DNA of 64,000 nt from Flavobacterium difficile (GTDB lineage: Bacteria; Bacteroidota; Bacteroidia; Flavobacteriales; Flavobacteriaceae): the NCBI RefSeq assembly GCF_011392115.1, contig NZ_JAAJBT010000004.1, positions 1 through 64,000 of the forward strand, given 5' to 3'. The notes beneath the pieces were generated by a model that searched no databases, had not been told where the DNA came from, and saw only the letters and a program-made list of their open reading frames with translations. Shown here one piece after another: positions 43,343-52,048 of the stretch. Every line of letters begins with the position of its first letter. Position 1 is the first letter of the stretch. The translations under genes and the position numbers were made by a program.

Positions 43343-43711
43343 ATGAAAAACTTATTAAAAATAGGATTTATATTTCTTTTTTCTGTTGTAGGATACTTTG
43401 TAATTAGTACTTTACAACAAATGAATGTAAGTGTTTTATCTTCTCCACAATACAGTCAAAACGGTAAAAAAGAAGTTCATACAACTAAACCAACATCTGT
43501 TTTAAGTTGTCAATTCAATCGAAATATTCAATTTCATTATGTTGCAAAATCGAAAGTTACAAAGGCTTTTTATTGCAATAATTTTGTAAAAACTGTTATT
43601 AAGAAAAAACAAAACAAATCGGTTTTAGCCAAAAGTTATTTTTTCTACACTTTACTTCCCATTCGTTTTAAACCGATTGATATCATATTTCCTTTTCATA
43701 CTTTCTGGTAA
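43343..43711 (+). CDS. Hypothetical exported basic protein
   Basis: A 122-residue protein with an N-terminal hydrophobic segment (about 5-24) followed by a basic region with two Cys and many Lys. I do not recognise a family. It starts with a normal signal-anchor, which supports the ATG used. No partner gene is obvious, and the next gene lies 87 nt downstream. Confidence 0.6.
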   Translation: MKNLLKIGFIFLFSVVGYFVISTLQQMNVSVLSSPQYSQNGKKEVHTTKPTSVLSCQFNRNIQFHYVAKSKVTKAFYCNNFVKTVIKKKQNKSVLAKSYFFYTLLPIRFKPIDIIFPFHTFW

Positions 43712-43798
43712 ATTAATTCTACATTTCACTTAAATAGCTTTGTAACAATTTTTAATTGTGCAAAAAATCAATGTAAAATTAATTTTAAAAAATAAATC

Positions 43799-44251
43799 AT
43801 GGATACAACATCCCTACTAATTGGTAGTATAGTATTGGTTATGTGCTTATTACCTTTCTTACTGTTCTATTTTAATTCAAGTGTAAAACAGAAAAAAAGA
43901 AACAAAAATTTAATTCTGAAGGCAAAAGAAAATGATTCGATGATTCATGAAAAAGACAGTTGGAATGCTTCAATTATCGGAATAGATAAAAGAAATAAAT
44001 TACTTTTTTTTTCCAAAAAATCAGATGAATTTGATAAATTTATAACCATTAATATTTCAGATTTATCAAATTGTCGAATCGAAAGAACTGAAAATAAAGA
44101 TAAGATTCTGGAAAAGTTAGAGTTAGAACTAACTTTCGCGTCAAAACCAACAATAGTTTTAGAATTTTTCGATAAAAATGAAACAAGACTTATAGTCAAT
44201 GAAATCGAAATAATTCAAAAATGGCAAAACGTGTTGCATAAAATCATATAA
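43799..44251 (+). CDS. Membrane-anchored conserved hypothetical protein
   Basis: A 150-residue protein with one N-terminal membrane helix (about 5-26) and a soluble domain of mixed alpha/beta character (DKRNKLLFFSKKSDEFDKFITINISDLSNCRIERTE), a pattern seen in conserved flavobacterial proteins of unknown function. It precedes the YitT-family gene by 21 nt and is probably co-transcribed. Confidence 0.68.
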   Translation: MDTTSLLIGSIVLVMCLLPFLLFYFNSSVKQKKRNKNLILKAKENDSMIHEKDSWNASIIGIDKRNKLLFFSKKSDEFDKFITINISDLSNCRIERTENKDKILEKLELELTFASKPTIVLEFFDKNETRLIVNEIEIIQKWQNVLHKII

Positions 44252-44272
44252 AATAAATTTAAAACATATAAA

Positions 44273-45238
44273 ATGAATTCTTTTTTTAAAAACATCATTC
44301 TCAAAATAATACTTCTGGATTCTTCTTTAGAAAAAGGTAAAATTTCCGATTATATTTTCGCTAAAGCATACAAAAAACTTAAAATTACAGTCAAACATAA
44401 TATAAAAGATGTGTTTTTAATTGTCTTAGGAATTTTGTCTGCGTCCTTTGGTTTTAAAGCGTTTTTATTAACGAATCATTTTATTGATGGTGGCGCTACA
44501 GGTATTTCATTACTTGTAGCTTCACTAACTAATATTCCTCTTTATGTGCTAATTATTTTAGTCAATTTGCCTTTTGTATTTTTAGGTTTTAATGTAATTG
44601 GAAAGCAATTTGCTATAAAAACAGCTTTTGCAATTGGTGGACTTTCATTAGCTCTTGCGACATTAACTTTTCCAAATATCACAAATGATAATTTATTGGT
44701 TGCTGTTTTCGGAGGTTTTTTCCTTGGAGCTGGAATTGGTTTTGCCATTCGTGGTGGTGCAGTTATTGATGGAACAGAAGTTTTGGCTATTTATTTAAGT
44801 CGGAAATTTGGAACCACAATTGGAGATGTTATTATCATTATAAACGTTCTAATTTTCGGAACAGCTGCTTATTTTTTAGGGATCGAGATTGCTTTATATT
44901 CCATGATTACGTATTTAGCAGCTTCAAAAACACTCGATTTTATTGTTGAAGGTATTGAAGAATATATTGGCGTAACAATTGTTTCTTCTCATAATGAGGA
45001 AATTAGAGAAATGATTATAAATAAAATGGGACGTGGCGTTACTGTTTATAGCGGAAAAAAAGGATTTGGTAAACGAGGTGAAACTAAAGAAACAGATATT
45101 GTGTACACGGTAATTACCAGATTAGAATTGAACAAACTAATGACCGAATTAGACAAAATTTCCCCATCTGCATTTGTGGTGATGAATAGCGTAAAAGATA
45201 CACGTGGCGGAATGATTAAAAAACGCCCTTTACATTAA
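44273..45238 (+). CDS. YitT family membrane protein (DUF2179 domain)
   Basis: A 321-residue protein. Residues about 40-235 contain five or six membrane helices with the YitT segments FLLTNHFIDGGATGISLL and GAGIGFAIRGGAVIDGTEVLA. Residues 235-321 form the cytoplasmic DUF2179 domain (MGRGVTVYSGKKGFGKRGETKETDIVYTVI). The family is membrane-bound and of unknown transport function. It is followed 3 nt later by the next gene. Confidence 0.9.
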   Translation: MNSFFKNIILKIILLDSSLEKGKISDYIFAKAYKKLKITVKHNIKDVFLIVLGILSASFGFKAFLLTNHFIDGGATGISLLVASLTNIPLYVLIILVNLPFVFLGFNVIGKQFAIKTAFAIGGLSLALATLTFPNITNDNLLVAVFGGFFLGAGIGFAIRGGAVIDGTEVLAIYLSRKFGTTIGDVIIIINVLIFGTAAYFLGIEIALYSMITYLAASKTLDFIVEGIEEYIGVTIVSSHNEEIREMIINKMGRGVTVYSGKKGFGKRGETKETDIVYTVITRLELNKLMTELDKISPSAFVVMNSVKDTRGGMIKKRPLH

Positions 45239-45241
45239 AAT

Positions 45242-45805
45242 ATGGAAGAATTAGAACAATTTGTATTCTGTTTAGAAGCAGTAAAAGATATTGATACTGA
45301 TGAAGTTACTGAAATTGAAAAGCAGTTAGAAAGCTTAGCTTTACATCACGGAATTCCTAATATTTATAAAGCTTGTGACACCATTGAAGGCTTAGAAGAA
45401 AGTTTATCAGCACTACTCTATGACGATCATAATTTTAAGAATTATGAAATTATTTATTTGGTAATGGAAGGCGAAAACAACAACATTTGTATTTACAATT
45501 ACTATTATAGCTTAGATGAAATTGCAGAACTTTTTGAAGGGAAAATGAAAAGAAAAATCATTCATTTTGCTAATACAAAAACGCTAGAATTAACTAACGA
45601 CCAAGCTCAATTTTTCCTCGATGTTACAGGTGCAAAAGCCATTTCTGGTTACGGAGAGAAATTTAATAATTTAAAAAGTTACCAATTAGATCAAGTATTT
45701 TTTAAACTATTTCAAGATAATGAAAATATTGATGAAGTCGTAGAAACGCTTTTTGAAAAAAATTATGCACTTTGTAAATTATTAGATTTCAGATTGTATT
45801 ATTAA
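45242..45805 (+). CDS. DUF6642-like cytoplasmic protein
   Basis: A 187-residue acidic protein with the N-terminal segment FVFCLEAVKDIDTDEVTEIEKQLESLA followed by CDTIEGLEESLSALLYDDHNFKNYEIIYLVMEGENN, which I associate with DUF6642 proteins of Bacteroidota (domain resembling a flavodoxin/CHAT-like fold, unproven). Function unknown. It starts three bases after the YitT gene, so the two are co-translated. Confidence 0.7.
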   Translation: MEELEQFVFCLEAVKDIDTDEVTEIEKQLESLALHHGIPNIYKACDTIEGLEESLSALLYDDHNFKNYEIIYLVMEGENNNICIYNYYYSLDEIAELFEGKMKRKIIHFANTKTLELTNDQAQFFLDVTGAKAISGYGEKFNNLKSYQLDQVFFKLFQDNENIDEVVETLFEKNYALCKLLDFRLYY

Positions 45806-45849
45806 ATCTTAAAGTTCTGTCAAAAATGACTTTTCAAGCTGAAAACGTC

Positions 45850-45857
45850 GTAACTTT
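45850..45857 (+). promoter_or_regulatory. -7-like box TAACTTTA
   Basis: One mismatch to TAnnTTTG, 27 nt before the superoxide dismutase ATG. Confidence 0.35.
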
Positions 45858-45884
45858 ACACTTATAAATAAATCATAAATCAAC

Positions 45885-46877
45885 ATGAAAAATAAAATTT
45901 TATTCTTGTTATCAATTGTAACTTTGAGTGTTTCTGCACAATTTACTCAAAAACCTCTTCCCTATTCGTATGCAGCTTTAGAGCCTGTAATAGATGCGCA
46001 AACCATGGAAATTCACTACAGTAAACACCATGCTGCGTATGTGAAAAATTTAAATGCAGCAATTGTTGGTACAGAAGCTGAAAAAATGTCGCTTAAAGAA
46101 ATTTTTGCTTCGATGTCTAAATTTAGTCCTGCTGTCAGAAATAATGCGGGTGGACATTTTAACCACGAATTATTTTGGTCCATTTTAACTCCTGAAAAAA
46201 ACACTAAACCATCTGCAGAATTAGAAAAAGCAATTATTGAAACTTTCGGAAGTTTAGAGGCTTTAAAAGAAAAAATTAATGCTGCAGCTACTTCTCGATT
46301 TGGTTCGGGTTGGGCCTGGTTGTCTGTAGATTCAAATAAAAAACTTGTAATTTCATCTACTGCTAATCAAGATAATCCTTTAATGGATGTTGCTGAATCA
46401 AAAGGAACACCTATCTTAGGTATTGATGTTTGGGAGCATGCGTATTATTTAAAATATCAAAACAAACGTGCCGATTATTTAACTTCGATTTGGAATGTAA
46501 TCAATTGGAATGAAGTAAGCGCGAATTATAAAGCAGCCACTAAAGGAAAATTTGACGATTGGCCAGCATTAAAAGATTTTCACAAAGTGATGTCACAAAC
46601 CTTTCATCCAAGTGAAGAAGGCGATTTAAAACCCATAAAAGCTAGAAGCGCAGAAATGGTTGCTAAAGCAGATGCATTAGCAAAATCAATCATTCCAACC
46701 GAATTTAATAAAAAAGAAGTTGTAGCTGCAGTTCAGCAATTAAAAGCTGACAGCAAGAAATTAGACAAATTAGTAAAAAGTAAAAAATCGGATAAAGAAA
46801 TTACAGAAGCCTTAGCAAAATTGCATGATGTTTTTCATGAAATTATCGGATTATGTACCAATGAAGAACACCATTAA
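45885..46877 (+). CDS. Secreted Fe/Mn superoxide dismutase with C-terminal helical domain
   Basis: A 330-residue protein with a signal peptide (cleavage near VSAQ, residue 19). Residues 20-210 form a complete Fe/Mn superoxide dismutase with metal ligands H44, H94, D181 and H185. The following 110 residues are additional: FHKVMSQTFHPSEEGDLKPIK and later LHDVFHEIIGLCTNEEHH, a helical domain seen in flavobacterial proteins linked to metal handling, with conserved His pairs. It destroys superoxide in the periplasm or outside. The YHS lipoprotein follows 9 nt later. Usual enzymes have about 200 residues and no signal peptide. Confidence 0.9.
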   Translation: MKNKILFLLSIVTLSVSAQFTQKPLPYSYAALEPVIDAQTMEIHYSKHHAAYVKNLNAAIVGTEAEKMSLKEIFASMSKFSPAVRNNAGGHFNHELFWSILTPEKNTKPSAELEKAIIETFGSLEALKEKINAAATSRFGSGWAWLSVDSNKKLVISSTANQDNPLMDVAESKGTPILGIDVWEHAYYLKYQNKRADYLTSIWNVINWNEVSANYKAATKGKFDDWPALKDFHKVMSQTFHPSEEGDLKPIKARSAEMVAKADALAKSIIPTEFNKKEVVAAVQQLKADSKKLDKLVKSKKSDKEITEALAKLHDVFHEIIGLCTNEEHH

Positions 46878-46886
46878 ATTATAAAA

Positions 46887-47168
46887 ATGAGAAAATCAAT
46901 AGTTATTTTGTTAGCAGTTTTAGCAATCAGTTGCCACAAAAAAGAAGAAGAAATGGCTGGAACTGAAGCTTCAAAACTTGTAGAACCAGAAAATCCTTTA
47001 AACAAATTAAAATACGATAATGAAGTAGATTTTTATTGTAAAATGGATATTAAAAAACATGGTGTATCCGACACGGCACATTACAAAGGAAAGCTCTACG
47101 GATTTTGTGCTAAAACATGTAAAGATAAATTTTTAAAAGAACCTGAAAAATACCTACAAGAAAAGTAA
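46887..47168 (+). CDS. YHS-domain lipoprotein
   Basis: A 93-residue lipoprotein (signal peptide MRKSIVILLAVLAISC) with a YHS domain (VDFYCKMDI...DTAHYKGKLYGFCAKTCKDKFLKEPEKYL), which has four Cys and is known to bind metals. It starts 9 nt after the superoxide dismutase gene, suggesting that the two act together in metal delivery or oxidative protection outside the cytoplasm. Confidence 0.85.
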   Translation: MRKSIVILLAVLAISCHKKEEEMAGTEASKLVEPENPLNKLKYDNEVDFYCKMDIKKHGVSDTAHYKGKLYGFCAKTCKDKFLKEPEKYLQEK

Positions 47169-47190
47169 TTTTCCAATTTTAAATATATTG

Positions 47191-47226
47191 AAAAAGCAGG
47201 ATGTTTTATAACTTCCTGCTTTTTTT
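47191..47226 (+). terminator. Rho-independent terminator
   Basis: Stem AAAAAGCAGGA/TCCTGCTTTTT with a loop of about 12 nt and a seven-T tail, 22 nt after the YHS gene. Confidence 0.85.
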
Positions 47227-47279
47227 GTAGGATGAAAATAAGTTTATGGAATAAAATACTTGGATAAACTAAAAACAAG

Positions 47280-48005
47280 TTAAATCAATTGTCTAGCTTT
47301 TTCTAAATCTTCTGGTGTATCAATTCCGATACTAGCATGACTTGTTTCTATCATTTTGATGCGTTTTCCGTATTCTAAATAGCGAAGTTGTTCTAGTTTT
47401 TCTGAAGCTTCTAAAGAAAGCATTGGTAATTTAGCAAAATCTAATAAAGCTTGCTTTCTAAAAGCGTAAATTCCAATATGTTTCATATAACGAACTCCTA
47501 CATTTTCTTCACGTGGAAACGGAATTACCGAACGTGAAAAATACAATGCAAATCCTTGTTGATCCGTAATTACTTTCACATTATTCGGATTTTCAATTTC
47601 CGATTTCTCTTTAATTTCAAACATTAACGAAGCCAAATCTATTTTCAAATCTGTATCTTGTTTGAAGGCTTCAATAATTTGTTCTAATGGTGGTTTATTG
47701 ATAAAAGGTTCATCACCTTGAACGTTGATTATAATATCAGCATCAATACTATCAACAGCTTCAGCAATTCTGTCGCTTCCACTTTCGTGCTCTTTGATGC
47801 TCCTAATTGCTTTTCCGTTGTTCGAAATAATTTCGTTATAAATTAAATCGGAATCGGTTACCACAAATACATCATCAAATAAATTGGTAGACAGTGCAGC
47901 TTCATACGTTCTTAAAATGACTGTTTTTCCACCTAAATCTTGCATTAATTTAGCAGGAAATCGTGTAGAAGCATAACGAGCAGGAATGACAGCAATTATT
48001 TTCAT
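47280..48005 (-). CDS. kdsB: 3-deoxy-manno-octulosonate cytidylyltransferase
   Basis: A 241-residue CMP-Kdo synthetase, which activates Kdo for lipid A core assembly. [18 protein letters not shown] is the nucleotide-binding signature, with [20 protein letters not shown] and the later HIGIYAFRK following in order. Length matches KdsB (about 245). Kdo-8-phosphate phosphatase (kdsC) lies at 57282-57809. Monocistronic. Confidence 0.96.
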   Translation of the reverse strand: MKIIAVIPARYASTRFPAKLMQDLGGKTVILRTYEAALSTNLFDDVFVVTDSDLIYNEIISNNGKAIRSIKEHESGSDRIAEAVDSIDADIIINVQGDEPFINKPPLEQIIEAFKQDTDLKIDLASLMFEIKEKSEIENPNNVKVITDQQGFALYFSRSVIPFPREENVGVRYMKHIGIYAFRKQALLDFAKLPMLSLEASEKLEQLRYLEYGKRIKMIETSHASIGIDTPEDLEKARQLI

Positions 48006-48098
48006 TTTATTAATTTATAGAATTTTATTAATATTATTTTTTTAAGATATAATTTCATTTTAAATGTAATGAAATTGAATTTTTACGAGTTTTATAGT

Positions 48099-49517
48099 TT
48101 ATACAAAATCTTCTTCTTTAAACCCAATTAAATATAACTTCTCTTTGGCACGAGTTATAGCCGTGTACAACCAACGAATGTAATCTCTATCTACTCCATT
48201 GGGTAAATAAGGTTTTTCTACGAATACACTACTCCATTGTCCACCTTGCGATTTATGACATGTAATTGCATAAGAAAACTTAACTTGCAACGCATTGAAA
48301 TACGGATTGTTTTTTACTTTAAGTAATTTTTTATATTTATGAATTTCGTCTTCATAATCTTTAGAAACTTCCTGGTATAAAAGGTTCGATTCTTCATAAG
48401 TTAACGAAGCCGATTCACTTTCAATGGTATTTAAAAGTAAAACCGTTTCAAAGGAAGCTTCATTGGGATAATCTATCATTCGAATCGTAACATTCGCAAA
48501 TTTGAAGCCGTATAATTCTTGAATATTTCTAATTTTTAGTACTTCAATAATATCTCCATTGGCTATAAAACCTGCTTGTGAAGTTTCATTTAACCAAAAA
48601 TAATTATTTTTTACAACCATTAATAAATCGCCAGCCGATAAATCGCTTTCTTTTCCTAAAATTCGTTGCCTAATTTGTTGATTGTATTGATTGGCTCTTT
48701 TGTTAGAACGCACAATAAAAGAAGTATCTTCCGTAGAATAATTTCTATACGATTGATGAATCGCGTCTTCAATATCAAAACCATCTTCTAGTCGAACGAT
48801 ATCTTTAAAGCGTTTTAAAAGGAACTTAAAATCATCTATAAAATGCGATTTTAGTAATTCTCTCAATTCGGTAGCATTGTACAAAATTCCTGAGTTTTCT
48901 GCTTGTCGCATGACTTCATCTAACTCAATATGAACAATTTCTTTATCGTAATTTACATGTAAAGAATGAATATCCAAAGCCGGACTAATATCAGAATTCA
49001 CTGGTGGCAACTGCGCGGTATCTCCGACTAAAATTATTTTACAATTTTGTCCTGCATCTACATAAAACAACAAATCGTCTAATAAAGAACCGTTTTCATA
49101 CAAACTTGTTTCGTTAGATTGATCTGAAATCATAGAAGATTCATCGACAATGAAAATCGTATCTTTAAATTTATTGGCTTGCATCACAAATCCGACTCCG
49201 CCATTTTTATTCTTTTTTGGAAAATAAATACGTTTGTGAATAGTAAATGCAGGTTTTTCTGAATAAGCCGACATCACTTTGGCAGCTCGTCCCGTGGGTG
49301 CTAACATTACTGCTTTTTTATTAGCCGAATTTAATTGATTTACTAAAGTAGAAATTACAGTTGTTTTTCCTGTTCCAGCGTATCCTTTTAATACAAATAA
49401 ATCGTCTTTGGAATGTAAAATGTAGCCTGCGATTTTTTGGAAGAAAATATCCTGATTAGCGGTTGGCTCAAAAGGAAAATTGTCTATTAAAACTCTGTAA
49501 AATTGCGTTGGCGACAT
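48099..49517 (-). CDS. RecD-like ATP-dependent DNA helicase
   Basis: A 472-residue superfamily 1 helicase. Walker A KGYAGTGKTT (about residue 45), APTGRAAK, FIVDESSMIS (Walker B) and VGDTAQLPP follow in order, and the C-terminal UvrD-like domain holds YAITCHKSQGGQW and TAITRAKEKLYLIG. It moves along DNA 5'-3' in relatives of RecD2. No RecB/RecC genes are nearby, so it acts on its own in repair or recombination. Confidence 0.92.
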   Translation of the reverse strand: MSPTQFYRVLIDNFPFEPTANQDIFFQKIAGYILHSKDDLFVLKGYAGTGKTTVISTLVNQLNSANKKAVMLAPTGRAAKVMSAYSEKPAFTIHKRIYFPKKNKNGGVGFVMQANKFKDTIFIVDESSMISDQSNETSLYENGSLLDDLLFYVDAGQNCKIILVGDTAQLPPVNSDISPALDIHSLHVNYDKEIVHIELDEVMRQAENSGILYNATELRELLKSHFIDDFKFLLKRFKDIVRLEDGFDIEDAIHQSYRNYSTEDTSFIVRSNKRANQYNQQIRQRILGKESDLSAGDLLMVVKNNYFWLNETSQAGFIANGDIIEVLKIRNIQELYGFKFANVTIRMIDYPNEASFETVLLLNTIESESASLTYEESNLLYQEVSKDYEDEIHKYKKLLKVKNNPYFNALQVKFSYAITCHKSQGGQWSSVFVEKPYLPNGVDRDYIRWLYTAITRAKEKLYLIGFKEEDFV

Positions 49518-49624
49518 TCATTTTTATTTAAGAACACCAAATATAGCAAGGATTTTAAATATAATTTCATTTGAAGGTTTTTAATTCTCTCAAAAAATGT
49601 AAATTTGTCCATCAAATAGAAAAC

Positions 49625-50428
49625 ATGAATCAGGATATTACTCAAAAAACTTATAAAAAGTTATGCTTTGAGGTTGCAATTAGTAGCCTTTCTTTTTGTG
49701 TTATTGATTTGATTTCGAACAAAATAATTACGCACAAATCGTATGTTTTTAATCAAAATAATGTTTTAGAAGAAGAATTGTGGAAGATTTTTGTGGAAAA
49801 CCCAATTTTAGAAGAAAAGTACGATGATGTAGTGGTTTTACATAATTCTAACTTAAACACTTTTGTGCCTTCTTCCCTATTTGATCCGAATTATTTAGGA
49901 AGTTATTTGCAATATAATTCTAAGGTTTTTGAAACAGATTATTTTGCTTACGATTATTTGGATACGTACGATTTAAATAATGTTTTTATTCCTTATACGA
50001 ATATAAACAACTATTTGTTAGACCATTACGATACGTTTGATTATAAGAATTGCAATTCGATATTCGTTAAAAAAGCATTAGATTTTTCGAAAAATAATGA
50101 CTCCAAACAAGTTTTTGTTCATTTTCAAAACGATAGATTTGAAATTGTGGTGACCAAAAACAAACAGTTGTTATTATTCAACACCTTTATTTACAAAACA
50201 TTAGAAGACTTCATTTATTACTTGTTGTTTACTTATGAGCAATTACAATTGAATCCAGAAATTGTTCCAGTTCATTTTATTGGCGACATTTCGGAAGAGA
50301 GTGATGCTTTTAAAATCGCCTACAAATACATAAGAAATTGTAATATTTTAGAGGTTTCACACTTAAAAACAGCTTTTAATGTAGGAGAAAAAGACCTATT
50401 AAAGCATTTTATTTTATTTCACTCATGA
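49625..50428 (+). CDS. DUF3822 family protein
   Basis: A 267-residue protein with an actin-like ATPase fold suggested by its beginning (KLCFEVAISSLSFCVIDLISNK) and its repeated strand pattern. In Bacteroidota DUF3822 genes regularly precede rsmD, as here with a 4-nt ATGA overlap. The frame opens earlier at TTG, but the ATG at 49625 is used. Function unknown, perhaps ribosome-related by association with rsmD. Confidence 0.85.
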   Translation: MNQDITQKTYKKLCFEVAISSLSFCVIDLISNKIITHKSYVFNQNNVLEEELWKIFVENPILEEKYDDVVVLHNSNLNTFVPSSLFDPNYLGSYLQYNSKVFETDYFAYDYLDTYDLNNVFIPYTNINNYLLDHYDTFDYKNCNSIFVKKALDFSKNNDSKQVFVHFQNDRFEIVVTKNKQLLLFNTFIYKTLEDFIYYLLFTYEQLQLNPEIVPVHFIGDISEESDAFKIAYKYIRNCNILEVSHLKTAFNVGEKDLLKHFILFHS

Positions 50429-51024
50429 GAATAATATCAGGAAAATATAAAGGAAGAAGATTACAAGCGCCTAAAAATTTACCCGTTCGACCAACCACCG
50501 ATATGGCGAAAGAAGCCTTGTTTAATATTTTGAACAACCATTTTAATTTTGGTGAACTTAAAATTTTAGATTTATTTTCTGGAACAGGAAATATCGCTTA
50601 TGAATTTGCATCTCGTGGAGCTACACCTTTGGTAGCTGTTGATGCGGATATGGGATGTGTGAATTATATAAGAAAAATTTCAACAGAATTTGATTTTGAC
50701 ATCACGCCAATTAAAAGTGATGTATTTACATTTTTACAAAAGCACAAAGGAAGTTACGATATCATATTTGCTGATCCACCTTATCATATTGAACAAAAAG
50801 ATTTTGAAAAAATTCCAACTCTAATTTTTGAAAATGAAATATTAGATGAAGAAGGCATGCTAATTATAGAACATTCAAAAGATACGAAATTAGAACATTT
50901 AGATAATTTTTCATTCGCACGAACTTATGGTGGAACGACTTTCACTTTTTTCGAATTGTTCAGCGACGAAGACGAAGAAGACAGTGTTTCAGAAATTGAA
51001 GAAGATGACGACTCTGAATCATAA
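50425..51024 (+). CDS. rsmD: 16S rRNA (guanine-966) methyltransferase RsmD
   Basis: A 199-residue SAM-dependent methyltransferase: MRIISGKYKGRRLQAP start, RPTTDMAKEALFNIL, ILDLFSGTGNIAYEFASRGA (SAM site), and FADPPYH (catalytic NPPY-type motif). It modifies G966 of 16S rRNA. The chain ends in an acidic tail of about 20 residues (EDEEDSVSEIEEDDDSES), longer than in enterobacterial RsmD. Overlaps the DUF3822 gene by 4 nt. Confidence 0.95.
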   Translation: MRIISGKYKGRRLQAPKNLPVRPTTDMAKEALFNILNNHFNFGELKILDLFSGTGNIAYEFASRGATPLVAVDADMGCVNYIRKISTEFDFDITPIKSDVFTFLQKHKGSYDIIFADPPYHIEQKDFEKIPTLIFENEILDEEGMLIIEHSKDTKLEHLDNFSFARTYGGTTFTFFELFSDEDEEDSVSEIEEDDDSES

Positions 51025-51027
51025 TAA

Positions 51028-51063
51028 AAAAATCCCATTCTGAACTATCTAAATGGGATTTTT
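51028..51063 (+). terminator. Rho-independent terminator after rsmD
   Basis: Stem AAAAATCCCATT/AATGGGATTTTT with a 12-nt loop, starting 3 nt after the stop codon. Confidence 0.85.
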
Positions 51064-51275
51064 AATGCATTATAACTAAAACCAAACAATTAAAACTTAA
51101 ATAAAATCAATATTTTCTGATGCATTATAAAGTGTAAATCATTAAGTTGTTGATTAACAAGGCAAAAGTATATTTTATCTTACTCAACGACAAATTAAAT
51201 CGATGAAATGCAATAAATTTTAACATTTCAAACGATTAATAATCAATTGGTTATATTTTTTGTAGGTAAAAACAT
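51064..51275. other. Intergenic region between convergent rsmD and pdxH
   Basis: Gene-free and AT-rich. TGCATTATAA occurs twice (around 51065 and 51121). I see no reading frame, RNA gene or riboswitch. Confidence 0.5.
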
Positions 51276-51305
51276 AAAAAAAGTCTAAATCAAAAACTTA
51301 GGCTT
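51276..51305 (-). terminator. Terminator of pdxH
   Basis: On the minus strand AAGCCTAA/TTAGACTT (one G:U pair, 9-nt loop) is followed by seven T residues, 22 nt beyond the pdxH stop codon. Confidence 0.75.
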
Positions 51306-51327
51306 ACTTAGTTTTTATCAAATAAAA

Positions 51328-51969
51328 TTAAGGAGATAATCTATCAATTTTCCAACTAAAATCTTGGTTCAATTGGTATCTAATTCTATCATGAAGTCTG
51401 TTTGCTCTTCCTTGCCAGAATTCTACTTCGATAGGTTTTACTAAAAATCCGCCCCAATTTTCTGGACGTTTAATTTCAGAACCTGATAACTCATTTTCTA
51501 ATACTTTTAGTTTTTCATCTAAAAAGGCTCTTGAAGGAATCACTTCACTTTGGTTGGATACAATTGCTCCTAATTTACTTCCTTCAGGACGAGAATCAAA
51601 ATAAGTATCAGAAATTACAGCAGCCGTTTTTTCAGCTGTACCTTTAATAATAACTTGTCGTTCTAGTGTAGGCCAAAAAAAAGAAATACAAATATTTGGG
51701 TTTTGCAAAATGGCTTTTCCTTTTTCAGAATTGTAATTGGTGTAAAAGATAAAGCCTTCTTCATTGAATTTTTTAAGAAGCACTACTCTACTTTTCGGAA
51801 ATCCATCTAAACCAATTGAAGAAACTGTCATGGCATTTACTTCACCATCTTCTTGTTCTTCTGCTTCATAAAACCATTTATGAAACAATTGTATAGCATC
51901 ATCTGGAATTGTGTTTTCTAACAATTCACTTTTTTCGTATGATTTTCTGTAATCGGATAAATCTTTCAT
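51328..51969 (-). CDS. pdxH: Pyridoxamine 5'-phosphate oxidase
   Basis: A 213-residue FMN enzyme that makes pyridoxal 5'-phosphate. FMN-binding segments DGFPKSRVVLLKKFNEEGFIFYTNYNSEKGKAI, and the C-terminal EVIPSRAFLDEKLK, PENWGGFLVKPIEVEFWQGRANRLHDRI with the substrate-binding RLHDR are present. Length matches E. coli PdxH (218). The frame opens upstream through TTG (52059) over the rnz end, but the ATG at 51969 gives the family start MKDLSDYRKSYEK. PLP supply matters for enzymes such as the arginine decarboxylase in this window. Confidence 0.95.
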   Translation of the reverse strand: MKDLSDYRKSYEKSELLENTIPDDAIQLFHKWFYEAEEQEDGEVNAMTVSSIGLDGFPKSRVVLLKKFNEEGFIFYTNYNSEKGKAILQNPNICISFFWPTLERQVIIKGTAEKTAAVISDTYFDSRPEGSKLGAIVSNQSEVIPSRAFLDEKLKVLENELSGSEIKRPENWGGFLVKPIEVEFWQGRANRLHDRIRYQLNQDFSWKIDRLSP

Positions 51970-51976
51970 AATATAT

Positions 51977-52002
51977 ACCGCGAAGTCACAAAGTCGCGAA
52001 GG
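51977..52002. repeat. Short CGCGAAG/CACAAAG-type intergenic repeat
   Basis: Tandem near-copies of an 8-nt unit: CGCGAAGT, CACAAAGT, CGCGAAGG. Similar units occur at 54930-54965 and 63916-63942. Confidence 0.5.
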
Positions 52003-52048
52003 CTTTTTTTTAGATATCTTTAATTTCTTTAATCTGTGTTTCAATAAA

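Noticed and set aside
51064..51327. PLP- or FMN-type riboswitch near pdxH
   Set aside because: The region lies downstream of pdxH (which is on the minus strand) and shows only terminators and a short repeated decamer.
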